From Actinoplanes sp. TFC3 (GTDB taxonomy: Bacteria > Actinomycetota > Actinomycetes > Mycobacteriales > Micromonosporaceae): a stretch of DNA of 64,000 nt. Both the position numbers and the translations under genes were made by a program. Shown piece after piece: positions 1 through 7,306 of the stretch. The stretch is from assembly GCF_001553785.1 (NCBI RefSeq), contig NZ_LOJP01000001.1, forward strand, positions 4,000,356-4,064,355, read 5' to 3'. Within the stretch, counting starts at the first letter, position 1. Each line of letters opens with the position of its first letter. Under the pieces are notes generated by a model. The model was not told where the DNA came from. It ran no database searches and saw only the letters and a list, made by a program, of their open reading frames with translations.

Positions 1-392
1 CACCCGCCCAGCCCGGCTTCGGCCAGGGCCACCGACGCCCGCCGCAGATCCTCCGCGCCGACCGGCGCCAGCAGCGGCCGGTGCGGGATGCGCCCCAGCA
101 GCAGAACATCGGCGACGGACATGTCGGCGTCATCGGGAGTGTGCTGTGACACCACCGCCATCCGGCGGGCGAGCGTGCGCCGCGGCAGAGCGGTGCGGTC
201 CACGCCGTCAAGGGTCACCCGGCCAGCATCCGGAGCAGTGAGACCGGCCAGCACGCGCAACAGGGTCGACTTGCCGGAGCCGTTGGGACCCAGCAAGCCG
301 ACAGTGCTGCCCGCCGGCGCGTCGAGCGACACCCCCGCCAGCAGGACCGCATCGCGCACCCGCCGCTCCAGCTCCGACGCTTGCAGTTTCAC
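1..392 (-). CDS. FecE-like ABC transporter ATP-binding protein (partial, C-terminus cut by window edge)
   Basis: ATPase subunit of the metal-complex importer encoded just upstream. I translated it from a GTG at 390-392 that overlaps the permease TGA by 4 nt (GTGA). The roughly 130 visible residues contain a Walker A motif GPNGSGKST at about residues 37-45 and a Q-loop region (VVSQHTPDDADMSV), in the order usual for FecE/BtuD-type ATPases. The signature motif, Walker B and the C-terminus lie off the window. It is the last visible gene of a leftward run that starts near 5292. Iron-complex, cobalamin or zinc-complex import cannot be told apart from the ATPase alone. Confidence 0.88.
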   Translation of the reverse strand, partial: MKLQASELERRVRDAVLLAGVSLDAPAGSTVGLLGPNGSGKSTLLRVLAGLTAPDAGRVTLDGVDRTALPRRTLARRMAVVSQHTPDDADMSVADVLLLGRIPHRPLLAPVGAEDLRRASVALAEAGLGG

Positions 393-1402
393 GACGCTTC
401 CCCGGAACGGCGCAGCAGGATGGCAAATGCCGGCACGCCCAGCAAGGCCGTGACTACCCCGACCGGCAACTCCTGCGGCGCGAACACCGTCCGTGCCGCG
501 GTATCAGCCCAGATCAGCAGCACCGCACCGGCGAGAGCGGACACTGGCAGCAACCTCCGGTGCCGGGAGCCGGCCATACGGCGCGCTGCATGCGGAACAG
601 TCAGGCCGACAAACCCGATCGCACCGCTGGCCGCTACGAGCACAGCGGCCAGCATCGCGGTCACGGCGAACAGCAGCGCCCGCACGCGTGCCGGGGAAAA
701 GCCCAGCGTCTGCGCCATGTCCGCCCCGAACGCGAACGCGTCCAGGGCCGGCGCGGCCGCCCAGCACACCAGCACGGCAACACCTCCGAGACCCACGGCC
801 AAGGCCACCGCTGGCCAGGACGCCGCGGTCAGCGAGCCCAGCAGCCAGAACAACACACCGCGGGTGCCGTCGGGGCTTGCCTGCCCGACCACAATCAAAC
901 TGGTCACCGCGGAGAACAGCTGAGCCGTGGCCACACCGGCCAGTAGGATCCGGCTCGGCTCGCTCCACCGGCGTCCAGCCAGCAGCACCGCGGCGACGAA
1001 GGCCGTGGCACCACCGGCGAACGCCCCCATCGACAACGCCGCCGCACCGGTCCCCAGCCCCAGCACGAGCACACACACCGCACCGGTTGAGGCGCCGGCA
1101 GAAATACCCAACAGGTACGGGTCGGCGAGCGCGTTACGTGTCAAGGCCTGCAGCACAGCCCCGCACACCGCCAGACCCGCACCGACCAATCCGGCCAGCA
1201 GCACCCGCGGTGTGCGCAGGTCCCAGACGATGCTGTCCTGCAGCGGCGGCAGCGGACGTACCGGCAGCCCGCAGTGCGCGGCCAGGCTTCGCACCACCTC
1301 GCCGACCGACAGGTCCGCCACACCGATGGTGATCGACACGGCGATGCTGAGCAGCAGAGCGGCTCCGGCGAGCAGGAGCGCGCCCCTCCCTTCCCGGGTC
1401 AC
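389..1402 (-). CDS. FecCD-family ABC transporter permease
   Basis: Integral membrane permease of a type II (FecCD/BtuC-like) importer. It contains the family stretches LRTPRVLLAGLVGAGLAVCGAV, NALADPYLLGISAGAS and FVGLTVPHAARRM, with about 9-10 hydrophobic segments. An ATG at 1441 would add 13 residues and overlap the upstream methyltransferase by 43 nt. I prefer the GTG at 1400-1402, which gives the same 4-nt GTGA overlap seen at the other two junctions of this operon and leaves a normal N-terminus ahead of the first helix. It lies between the methyltransferase and the ATPase genes. The substrate is not determinable from the permease. Confidence 0.9.
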   Translation of the reverse strand: MTREGRGALLLAGAALLLSIAVSITIGVADLSVGEVVRSLAAHCGLPVRPLPPLQDSIVWDLRTPRVLLAGLVGAGLAVCGAVLQALTRNALADPYLLGISAGASTGAVCVLVLGLGTGAAALSMGAFAGGATAFVAAVLLAGRRWSEPSRILLAGVATAQLFSAVTSLIVVGQASPDGTRGVLFWLLGSLTAASWPAVALAVGLGGVAVLVCWAAAPALDAFAFGADMAQTLGFSPARVRALLFAVTAMLAAVLVAASGAIGFVGLTVPHAARRMAGSRHRRLLPVSALAGAVLLIWADTAARTVFAPQELPVGVVTALLGVPAFAILLRRSGEAS

Positions 1403-2163
1403 CGCCGGGCGAATACGACGTAGTCGTCGAGGTATTGCCACACCGTACCCACCTCGGCGAATCCGGCTGTGTGCAAGGCAGCGAGGTGAAACTCCAAGGA
1501 CGCAAGCGGCTGCGGCGGCCGGTTGGCAAAGCGCTGATTCCGTACGGGTGCCAGCGCGGCCAGTTCCGGCTCTCGGATGGCTTTGGCGTACCAGGCGGCG
1601 TAGTCAAGCGCTCCGGCGGCGAATCCCTCGCGCTGGGTGGTCTCGTCATGGCGGCCAGCTAGGTCGCGCAGCGTTGGCGAGCTGTCGTCGAAACGCAGGT
1701 GGTCGGCGTTGAGCAGCACACCTCCGGGCGGCAGCAGCGCCGCGGCCGCCTGATAGACGGCGAGCAACTGCGCTGGGGACAGCCAGTGCAACGCGGTCGA
1801 GCTGAGCACGGCGCCCGGGCGGGCGTCCAACGTGGCGGGCCAGTCCGGGGTCGCCAGGTCAGCATCCACGACCCGGGCCCGGGTGCCATGTTCTGTCAGG
1901 ACTGCGGTGGCGATCTGCAGCAGGATCGGGTCGTAGTCCACCGCAGTGACCTCGGCGTGCGGGAATGCCTGCAGGACGCGCCGGGGAATTGCGCCGGGCC
2001 CGCAAGCCAGGTCGAGAACGTTGACCTTCCCGCCGGGAAAGTGCAGCCGCAGGACGTCGAGCATCACGGCGAAGCGGTTCTCCCGGTGGGCGACGTACGC
2101 CGACTGCTGCTCGTCCCAGTCCTGCAGCAACCGGGTCGCGGCGGCGGTGGTCAGCGGGTTCAC
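1399..2163 (-). CDS. Class I SAM-dependent methyltransferase inside the importer operon
   Basis: A 254-residue Rossmann-fold methyltransferase. SAM motif I is VLDLACGPGAIPRR at about residues 49-62, followed by an acidic motif II (VTAVDYDP) and a post-II loop (VVDADLATPDW). The overall pattern resembles trans-aconitate/UbiE-type small-molecule methyltransferases. It starts with GTG, overlapping the TGA of the binding-protein gene by 4 nt, and its own TGA overlaps the permease GTG by 4 nt, so it is translationally locked between binding protein and permease. The acceptor substrate is unknown. The position suggests it acts on the imported ligand or on a metallophore, which is inference only. 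Confidence 0.87.
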   Translation of the reverse strand: MNPLTTAAATRLLQDWDEQQSAYVAHRENRFAVMLDVLRLHFPGGKVNVLDLACGPGAIPRRVLQAFPHAEVTAVDYDPILLQIATAVLTEHGTRARVVDADLATPDWPATLDARPGAVLSSTALHWLSPAQLLAVYQAAAALLPPGGVLLNADHLRFDDSSPTLRDLAGRHDETTQREGFAAGALDYAAWYAKAIREPELAALAPVRNQRFANRPPQPLASLEFHLAALHTAGFAEVGTVWQYLDDYVVFARR

Positions 2164-3146
2164 CGGCCCAGCTCCGCCAGGCCCGCGCTGACCTGCTCGA
2201 CGGCTGAGACGCTGCGCACCGACGGGTCCATCGAGGACCCGGACACGGTGATGAACCGCCCGGCCTGCACCGCTTCCAGCTTCGCGGTGACCGGGTTGGA
2301 GCGCAGGAAGTCAACCTTCGACCGGGCGCTGTCACCATCACCGCCGCGGGTGAGGTCGGCCAGCACGATGACATCCGGGTTTCTCTGTGCGATCTGTTCC
2401 CAGTTACCCGCGGGCCACGTCTGCTTGGCATCGCCGTACGCGTTACGCACGCCCAGCTTCTCGCTGATCGCAGCGGGCACACCGCCCTGACCGGCGATAT
2501 ACGGCGTACTAGTGCCTGAGTAGTACCACAGCAGCGAGGTGCCCCGGTGACTTCGCGCCGTGTCGACCGCGGAGGTCAGCCGCGCTTGCTGGCCGGTCAC
2601 CAGCTCTTCCCCGCGCCCGGGTACGCCGAACAGCGTGGCGATCTGCCTGATCTCAGCGAAGATGCCGTCGAAGGTGACGGCCTTCTCCCCGGTGGCCGGA
2701 TCCTCGCAGGCGAAGCGTGACAGGTACGCCGGCACGCCGAGTTTGGCCAGGTCCTTGCGCGGGCCGGCGGCGTCACGGGCGTAGGCCGAGGTGAAGGTCG
2801 AGTAGATGAAGTCTGGCTGTGCCGCGAGGACCTTCTCGCGAGCGGGATAGAGCTTCGCAAGCACCGGGACGCTGTCGTAAGCGCTGCGCAGCTCGGGCAG
2901 TACCGGATCGGTCTGGTAGCTGGTGCCCGCCATCCGGCCGGCCAAGCCGAGGCTGAGCAGGATCTCGGTGGCGTTCTGTTCCATGGTGATTGCGTGCATC
3001 GGCGGCGCGGTGACCGACAGCGTGCTGCCGCAATTTGTGATCGTCGCAGTGGCTGCGGAGGAGGCAGGCGCGGCAGCGGGTTCGACCCCGTCGCTACCGC
3101 ACCCCGCGACCAACCCCGTCACCGCCATTATGGAAATGCTGATCAT
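2160..3146 (-). CDS. FecB/BtuF-like substrate-binding lipoprotein
   Basis: A 328-residue periplasmic-binding-type protein. The N-terminus has a short hydrophobic segment and a lipobox (GLVAGC, Cys16), so it is probably a membrane-anchored lipoprotein. The signal is short and lacks basic residues, but an in-frame stop two codons upstream rules out a longer start. The segment EQNATEILLSLGLAGRMAG is typical of cluster A-II (iron-siderophore/cobalamin/metal-complex) receptors, and conserved Cys residues lie near residues 38 and 180. First gene of the four-gene transport set. Adjacency to C-minus ribosomal proteins and a Zur-type box suggests zinc or a zinc chelate as ligand. That is inference, and a corrinoid, F420-precursor or ferric ligand is possible. 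Confidence 0.85.
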   Translation of the reverse strand: MISISIMAVTGLVAGCGSDGVEPAAAPASSAATATITNCGSTLSVTAPPMHAITMEQNATEILLSLGLAGRMAGTSYQTDPVLPELRSAYDSVPVLAKLYPAREKVLAAQPDFIYSTFTSAYARDAAGPRKDLAKLGVPAYLSRFACEDPATGEKAVTFDGIFAEIRQIATLFGVPGRGEELVTGQQARLTSAVDTARSHRGTSLLWYYSGTSTPYIAGQGGVPAAISEKLGVRNAYGDAKQTWPAGNWEQIAQRNPDVIVLADLTRGGDGDSARSKVDFLRSNPVTAKLEAVQAGRFITVSGSSMDPSVRSVSAVEQVSAGLAELGR

Positions 3147-3170
3147 CCCGCGTCAAGCGGGCGTAATCCC

Positions 3171-3208
3171 CTTGTGATGCTGCGAACTGCTTGTGAAGCT
3201 GCGAAATG
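3171..3208. repeat. Tandem 19-bp direct repeat upstream of the binding-protein gene
   Basis: Two adjacent 19-bp units, CTTGTGATGCTGCGAACTG (3171-3189) and CTTGTGAAGCTGCGAAATG (3190-3208), are identical at 17 of 19 positions. They lie 25-62 nt upstream of the binding-protein ATG, in the 122-nt gap after the YibE/F gene. The position suits an operator, but no match to a known regulator motif was recognised. Confidence 0.5.
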
Positions 3209-3268
3209 GCGGTACACCCCGGCAGCGACCCGGGCCACCGGACATCCCGGCGCCCCCGCAGCGGTGGG

Positions 3269-4498
3269 TCAGTGGCGCGGTTCGGTGGCGCCGAGCCCGG
3301 CGACCATTGCGGCGAGCACGGTGGTGATGGGCACGGAGGCCACCAGCCCTGCCGTCCCGACAGCCGAGCGCAGGATTTCCTGGGCGAGGAACTCGCTGGT
3401 GAGCATCTCGGTGAGCGGTTGCGGGCTGACGGCGACCAGCAGCAGCAAGGGCAGCGATGTGCCGGCGTAGGCGAGCACGATGGTGTTGACCGCCGAGCCG
3501 ACGTGCGCACGCCCGATCCGGATTGCCGAGCGGTACAGCTCTCGACGACTGCGCGGGCGGGCGGCGGCGAGTTCGGCCACGGTGACGGCCTGGGTGACGG
3601 TGACGTCATCGAGCACGCCGAGTGCGCCGATGACGATGCCGGCGAGCAGCAAGCCGCGCATGTCGATGGTGTCACGAGTCGTGGACAGATAGGCGGTGTC
3701 ATCGCTGGCAATGCCGCTCAGGTGCATGGCGGTGGTGAAAAGCGCCCCCAGCACTCCGGTGATGACCAAGCTGACCAGCGTGCCGGCCACAGCGACGGAA
3801 GTGTGCACGTTGACGCCGTGGGTCAGATACAACGCGCCGAGCATGATGGCCGCGGACCCCACCACGGCGATGAGAAGTGGTGATCTACCGTCCAGAATGG
3901 CGGGGATCACGAAGTACAGCAGCACGGCGAAGCTCAGCACCAGTCCCCCGAGCGCGGCAAGCCCGTGCCCGCGGCCGAAGGCGAGTACCACTGCCAGGGT
4001 CAGGGCGATGAGCCACATCATCGGATGCGAGCGCTGAAAGTCGCGGTAGGAGTACGTGAACCGGCCGGTGGCGGCATCGGTGACAGCATCCAGCTCGATC
4101 CTGTCGCCCACGTGCACCGCGAGCCCACGGTCTTGCGGAAGGGCGATGGCAACCGCCGTACCGCGTTGTGCACTGCCGGTGAGCCTCACCACGGCTTGAC
4201 CACACCGCCGCGGACGGCCCTGCGCGGGCGTACCTGGATCCACCGCCGGGCACGGCTTTTCACTGACGGAGATCACCTCGGCCGGCACCCGCGCACTGGT
4301 GGAGCCGGGTGCGACCACATTCTTGGCTGCCGGGGCCGGCCAGAGCAGGATCAAAGCGAGCACCGTAAGGGCGGCGAGTGGAATCAGCACAGCGGTGACC
4401 AGCCGCCGGGTATGCCGCGACGCCGCCGGAGCCGCGCCGTGCGCGTGGACATGAGCCTGCGCTGCTACCGCGTGCTTGCCGCGCCTGCCGGGCCCCAT
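3269..4498 (-). CDS. YibE/F family multi-spanning membrane protein
   Basis: A roughly 409-residue protein with an N-terminal helix (about residues 31-50), an extracytoplasmic domain (about 60-160) and about seven further helices with the family segment GVLDDVTVTQAVTVAEL. I start it at the ATG at 4496-4498. An upstream extension to 4729 would run through the rpsN gene region and has no coding support. The first 30 residues contain a His-rich stretch (HVHAHG). The YibE/F family has no firmly established function. It lies 85 nt downstream of the zinc-independent rpsN and 122 nt upstream of the importer operon, all on one strand, so co-regulation by the box at 5309-5323 is plausible. Confidence 0.85.
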   Translation of the reverse strand: MGPGRRGKHAVAAQAHVHAHGAAPAASRHTRRLVTAVLIPLAALTVLALILLWPAPAAKNVVAPGSTSARVPAEVISVSEKPCPAVDPGTPAQGRPRRCGQAVVRLTGSAQRGTAVAIALPQDRGLAVHVGDRIELDAVTDAATGRFTYSYRDFQRSHPMMWLIALTLAVVLAFGRGHGLAALGGLVLSFAVLLYFVIPAILDGRSPLLIAVVGSAAIMLGALYLTHGVNVHTSVAVAGTLVSLVITGVLGALFTTAMHLSGIASDDTAYLSTTRDTIDMRGLLLAGIVIGALGVLDDVTVTQAVTVAELAAARPRSRRELYRSAIRIGRAHVGSAVNTIVLAYAGTSLPLLLLVAVSPQPLTEMLTSEFLAQEILRSAVGTAGLVASVPITTVLAAMVAGLGATEPRH

Positions 4499-4583
4499 GC
4501 AGGGCAGCGTAGTCACCACGCCGGAACGCAACTCAGCGCATCCGCCCGAGTCGCGTTCCAGCGCACACCAGCGAACCCGTTGA

Positions 4584-4889
4584 TTACCAGGATCCCTTAC
4601 GCACACCCGGCAGTTGCCCGTCGTGGGCCAGCTCGCGGAAGCGGATACGCGAGAGCCCGAATCGGCTGAGCACCCCACGGGGGCGGCCGTCGATCTGGTC
4701 GCGGTTGCGGCGCCGGGCCGGGCTGCCATCGCGGGGCAGGGCAGCCAAACGCCGGACCGCGTACACCCGGTTGCCGGATGTGGTGGCGGGCGCGGCGATC
4801 AGGCGCTTCAGCTCGGCTCTCCGCTCGAAGTGCCGCTCCGACAGTACGGCCCGGCGCTTCTCACGCTCGATCAAGGCTCGGCGAGTCAT
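4584..4889 (-). CDS. rpsN: 30S ribosomal protein S14, zinc-independent (C-minus) paralogue
   Basis: 101 residues with the S14 core (RNRDQIDGRPRG... FGLSRIRFRELA) and the C-terminal GVRKGSW. The zinc-binding CxxC pairs of C-plus S14 are absent, and no cysteine is visible. C-minus S14 proteins are known in bacteria as zinc-sparing replacements induced under zinc starvation. The start codon shares its A with the rpmG stop (TGATG), so the two are translationally coupled. Third gene after rpmB and rpmG. Confidence 0.96.
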   Translation of the reverse strand: MTRRALIEREKRRAVLSERHFERRAELKRLIAAPATTSGNRVYAVRRLAALPRDGSPARRRNRDQIDGRPRGVLSRFGLSRIRFRELAHDGQLPGVRKGSW

Positions 4890-5056
4890 CAGCGTTCCTC
4901 CCGGAAGTCGACGTGCCGGCGCAACACCGGATCGTACTTGCGCAAGACGAGGCGGTCGGGGTCGTTACGGCGGTTCTTACGGGTTACGTACGTGTATCCG
5001 GTACCGCCGGTGCTGCGCAGCTTGATGACGGGGCGAACGTCGGTGGTGCGGGCCAT
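4889..5056 (-). CDS. rpmG: 50S ribosomal protein L33, zinc-independent paralogue
   Basis: A 55-residue gene. It begins MARTTDVRPVIKLRSTGG and continues YVTRKNRRNDPDRLVLRKYD, the L33 signature, and has no CxxC zinc knuckle. ATG at 5054-5056 overlaps the rpmB stop (TGATG), and its own stop overlaps the rpsN ATG. The arrangement rpmB-rpmG-rpsN is the classic Zur-controlled C-minus ribosomal protein cluster of actinobacteria. Confidence 0.95.
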   Translation of the reverse strand: MARTTDVRPVIKLRSTGGTGYTYVTRKNRRNDPDRLVLRKYDPVLRRHVDFREER

Positions 5057-5292
5057 CAGAGCTGCACCCCACGGGCTCGAAGACGTGCCACGACGGCCTC
5101 GATGCCGTCCCTGTCGATGATCCTGATGCCGGTGGTGCTGACGTTCAACCGCACGTAGCGGCCCTGGGAGGGCAGCCAGTAGCGCCGGCGCTGCGCGTTG
5201 GGATTCCAGCGCCGGCGGGTGCGGCGATGCGAATGAGAGACGCTGTTGCCGAAGCCGGGTTTCTTACCGGTGACATCACACGAGGACGACAT
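5056..5292 (-). CDS. rpmB: 50S ribosomal protein L28, zinc-sparing paralogue
   Basis: 78 residues beginning MSSSCDVTGKKPGFGNSVSH and containing the L28 signature (SHRRTRRRWNPNAQRRRYW). A single Cys at position 5 remains of the zinc ligands, so this is a C-minus type. The ATG at 5290-5292 is 16 nt from the palindromic box at 5309-5323. A longer in-frame reading to 5547 only reflects the opposite strand of the CobW-like gene. It is the first gene of the leftward run. Confidence 0.95.
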   Translation of the reverse strand: MSSSCDVTGKKPGFGNSVSHSHRRTRRRWNPNAQRRRYWLPSQGRYVRLNVSTTGIRIIDRDGIEAVVARLRARGVQL

Positions 5293-5308
5293 GCGGCTCA
5301 CTTTACAA

Positions 5309-5323
5309 TGAAAACCGTTTCCA
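5309..5323. promoter_or_regulatory. Candidate Zur operator between rpmB and the CobW-like gene
   Basis: TGAAAACCGTTTCCA is a 15-bp imperfect palindrome (6 of 7 arm pairs match). It matches the actinobacterial Zur core TGAAAATCATTTTCA at 12 of 15 positions. It sits midway between divergent starts at 5292 and 5338, where one bound repressor could block both directions. The gene content on both sides (C-minus ribosomal proteins, CobW family) is the standard Zur regulon, which strongly supports the call. Confidence 0.8.
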
Positions 5324-5337
5324 ACAAGATAGGGGTC

Positions 5338-6597
5338 ATGTCTGCAACCGAGATCCGTACCCGCGTCACTGTGCTCGCGGGCTTCTCCGCGGCGGCCACC
5401 GAAGCGGTTGCCCGCGCACTGCTGTCCACCGACCCCCGGCTGATCCTGGTCAGCCACGACCTGGCGAACGTTCATGAGGGTGTGGTGCGCCGGACCGTAC
5501 GCTCGGCCGACACCGTCCTGGAGAGCGGGCACACCGAACTTGTCCATGGATGCATCTCATGCACTTTGCGTGAGGATGTGCTGCCGGCGCTGGTCCGGTG
5601 GAGCCGGCAACGGCCCGGCAGCGACATCCTGCTGGCGCTGCCTCCCGCCATCGAGCCCGAGGCGGTGGCCGCCGCGTGTGCCGCATCCGCCGTGGACGGC
5701 CGGGCCGTCAGTGACTCAATCCGGCTGGACTCCATCGTCACCGTTGTTGAGGCCACCGGCTTCCTGGACGAGCTCGCCAGCACCGACGATCTGCGGGACC
5801 GCGGTCTGCACGCGGCCGACAACGACGATCGCGCAGTCGCCGACGTGCTCAGCCGTCAGGTGGAGTTCGCCGATACCCTGGTCGTCTGGGGCAGCCCGGA
5901 CCTGGACAGCTACGACAACGCGAGGCTCGCCGCCTTACTGCACCGGCTCGGGCCGTGGGCGGTTCACGCGCGCATCGGTGACAGTCCCACGGTGGATTGC
6001 ACCACCCTGGCCGCACAGATCCTGCGATCGGGGCGGCACGATCCCGCTGTCCCGGGCATGCCAGGACGCACTCTCGAAGGCTTCCCCATCGGTGTTCACG
6101 ACCCTGACGGAGACCACGGCGTCAATGCTTTGCTGTTTCGCAGCCGCCGCCCGTTCCACCCGCAACGCCTGTACGACGCGCTGGACGAGCTCACCAGCAA
6201 GGCGCTTCGCGGACGCGGTCAGCTGTGGATAGCCAGCCAGAGTGACACGGCCATCGCGTGGGAATCGGCGGGCGGTGGTCTCGCCCTGAGATCGCTTGGC
6301 GCCTGGCTTGCGGCCCTGCCATCATCTCGCTGGGACGAGGCGAGCGACATGCGACGCCTGGCCGCCGACGCGGATTGGGACCTCTACTACGGCGACCGGC
6401 GCACCGTACTGTCGTTTGTCGGGCTCGGTCCGGATGCGGCGGCAACAACCAGCCTTTTGGACAGTTGCCTGCTCACCGATGCTGAAATCGCCGCAGGACA
6501 GGACGCATGGCACACGCTGCCCGACCCGTTCGCCGGAGCCTTCACCCCAGCCGGCGAGCACGACACGCCGCCGGTCACCGAGCAGGTCGCCTCTTGA
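5338..6597 (+). CDS. CobW/COG0523-family metallochaperone-like protein with degenerate P-loop
   Basis: 419 residues. I start at the ATG at 5338, just after AGGGGT and downstream of the Zur box. An earlier in-frame ATG at 5227 lies within rpmB. The protein has the CobW metal motif as GCISCTLREDVL (about residues 75-86) and a full CobW C-terminal domain ending DWDLYYGDRRTVLSFVG. Where the family carries GFLGAGKTT, this protein reads GFSAAATEA, so the Walker A Lys and Ser/Thr are missing. Zur-controlled COG0523 proteins are thought to deliver zinc to client enzymes using GTP. This copy may not bind nucleotide in the usual way. Confidence 0.88.
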   Translation: MSATEIRTRVTVLAGFSAAATEAVARALLSTDPRLILVSHDLANVHEGVVRRTVRSADTVLESGHTELVHGCISCTLREDVLPALVRWSRQRPGSDILLALPPAIEPEAVAAACAASAVDGRAVSDSIRLDSIVTVVEATGFLDELASTDDLRDRGLHAADNDDRAVADVLSRQVEFADTLVVWGSPDLDSYDNARLAALLHRLGPWAVHARIGDSPTVDCTTLAAQILRSGRHDPAVPGMPGRTLEGFPIGVHDPDGDHGVNALLFRSRRPFHPQRLYDALDELTSKALRGRGQLWIASQSDTAIAWESAGGGLALRSLGAWLAALPSSRWDEASDMRRLAADADWDLYYGDRRTVLSFVGLGPDAAATTSLLDSCLLTDAEIAAGQDAWHTLPDPFAGAFTPAGEHDTPPVTEQVAS

Positions 6598-6752
6598 CCG
6601 CTCAGGATCCCGAAGCACTGGGGATGGAACTGCCGTTCCTGCCGGCGTCAGCGACCCGGACAAGATGTGGTGAGCACGTGCCCGTGGGACACGCAACAGG
6701 TCGGCGGCGCCGGGGCCGTGGTCGAGGCGGCAATGCCGGGCCCCACTGAGAA

Positions 6753-7144
6753 CTACCTGGACCCCTGGCTGCAACAGGCATCGCCACGCCAGGCATCGCG
6801 GCCTTCTTTGACAGCGACCGCGGCGATGAGCAGAGCGACGACGGGGTCGGCCCAACTCCGGCCGAACAGACGGTTGAGGCGAGGCCGAGGAGCAGGACAG
6901 CGGACAGGTACGTGCAGAGCAAGGTCAGCTTGGAGTCCGCGACGGCAGCGACCAGCAGCCGGACCCGGCGGTGAGGACGGCGCGGCGCGGCGGGGCAGGG
7001 CCGGCGGGTTCTGCGGGTCACGCCGAGCAGGTCCGCCGGTTCGGCCGGGTAGCCAGGGGCCTCGCGCAGGGCCAGCAGCAGGCAGGCGCGGGTGGCATCG
7101 GACAGCGCATGGCCGAAGCGGGCCAGGACCTGACCATCAGTCAC
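6753..7144 (-). pseudogene. Collapsed ArsR regulator + cation (CDF-type) efflux protein remnant
   Basis: The leftward frame from a GTG at 7142-7144 begins like a metal-sensing ArsR/SmtB regulator (LARFGHALSDATRACLLLAL, then YPAEPADLLGVTR) and loses homology before the recognition helix. It continues after a deletion into the end of a cation transporter (ADSKLTLLCTYLSAVLLLG). A frameshift near 6850 then separates this from the natural end, which is readable in the next frame (SWADPVVALLIAAVAVKEG, then RDAWRGDACC) to a TAG at 6753-6755. An ancestral arsR-CDF pair has therefore fused by deletion and frameshifted. It is not expected to encode a working protein. Confidence 0.72.
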
Positions 7145-7162
7145 TGTCTCCGTGCCGCCGAT

Positions 7163-7182
7163 AATACAGTTTTCGCTGTATT
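7163..7182. promoter_or_regulatory. Perfect inverted repeat, candidate operator
   Basis: AATACAG (7163-7169) and CTGTATT (7176-7182) form a perfect 7-bp inverted repeat with a 6-bp spacer. It is 18 nt upstream of the ArsR-like remnant's GTG, where an autoregulatory ArsR operator is expected, and about 120 nt upstream of the GntR gene. It is AT-rich against its surroundings. Confidence 0.55.
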
Positions 7183-7241
7183 CATTCGCGGGTGTACCGA
7201 GCGGCCGGGACCTGCAGTGCATCCATGGTTCGGGTTGGGTC

Positions 7242-7289
7242 TTGACATCTGGCCGGTTGGCCCTGGAGTCTAATTCCACTAGTTGACTA
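7242..7289 (+). promoter_or_regulatory. Promoter-like region and possible GntR operator
   Basis: A perfect -35 hexamer TTGACA lies at 7242-7247, with TCTAAT at 7269-7274 (spacing 21, longer than ideal). TAGTTGACTA (7280-7289) is a 4+4 palindrome with a two-base centre, just ahead of the GntR start. YtrA-type GntR repressors usually autoregulate from such sites. The assignment is tentative. Confidence 0.35.
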
Positions 7290-7306
7290 TGGGATTGGTT
7301 GTTGTC

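Noticed and set aside
3120..3146. Second Zur box overlapping the binding-protein start
   Set aside because: TGGAAATGCTGATCA shares only the outer TG/CA and one inner pair of the palindrome, too few to call.
4499..4729. Extended N-terminus of the YibE/F protein
   Set aside because: The extra 77 codons would overlap rpsN and have no conserved features. ATG 4498 precedes the first predicted helix at a normal distance.
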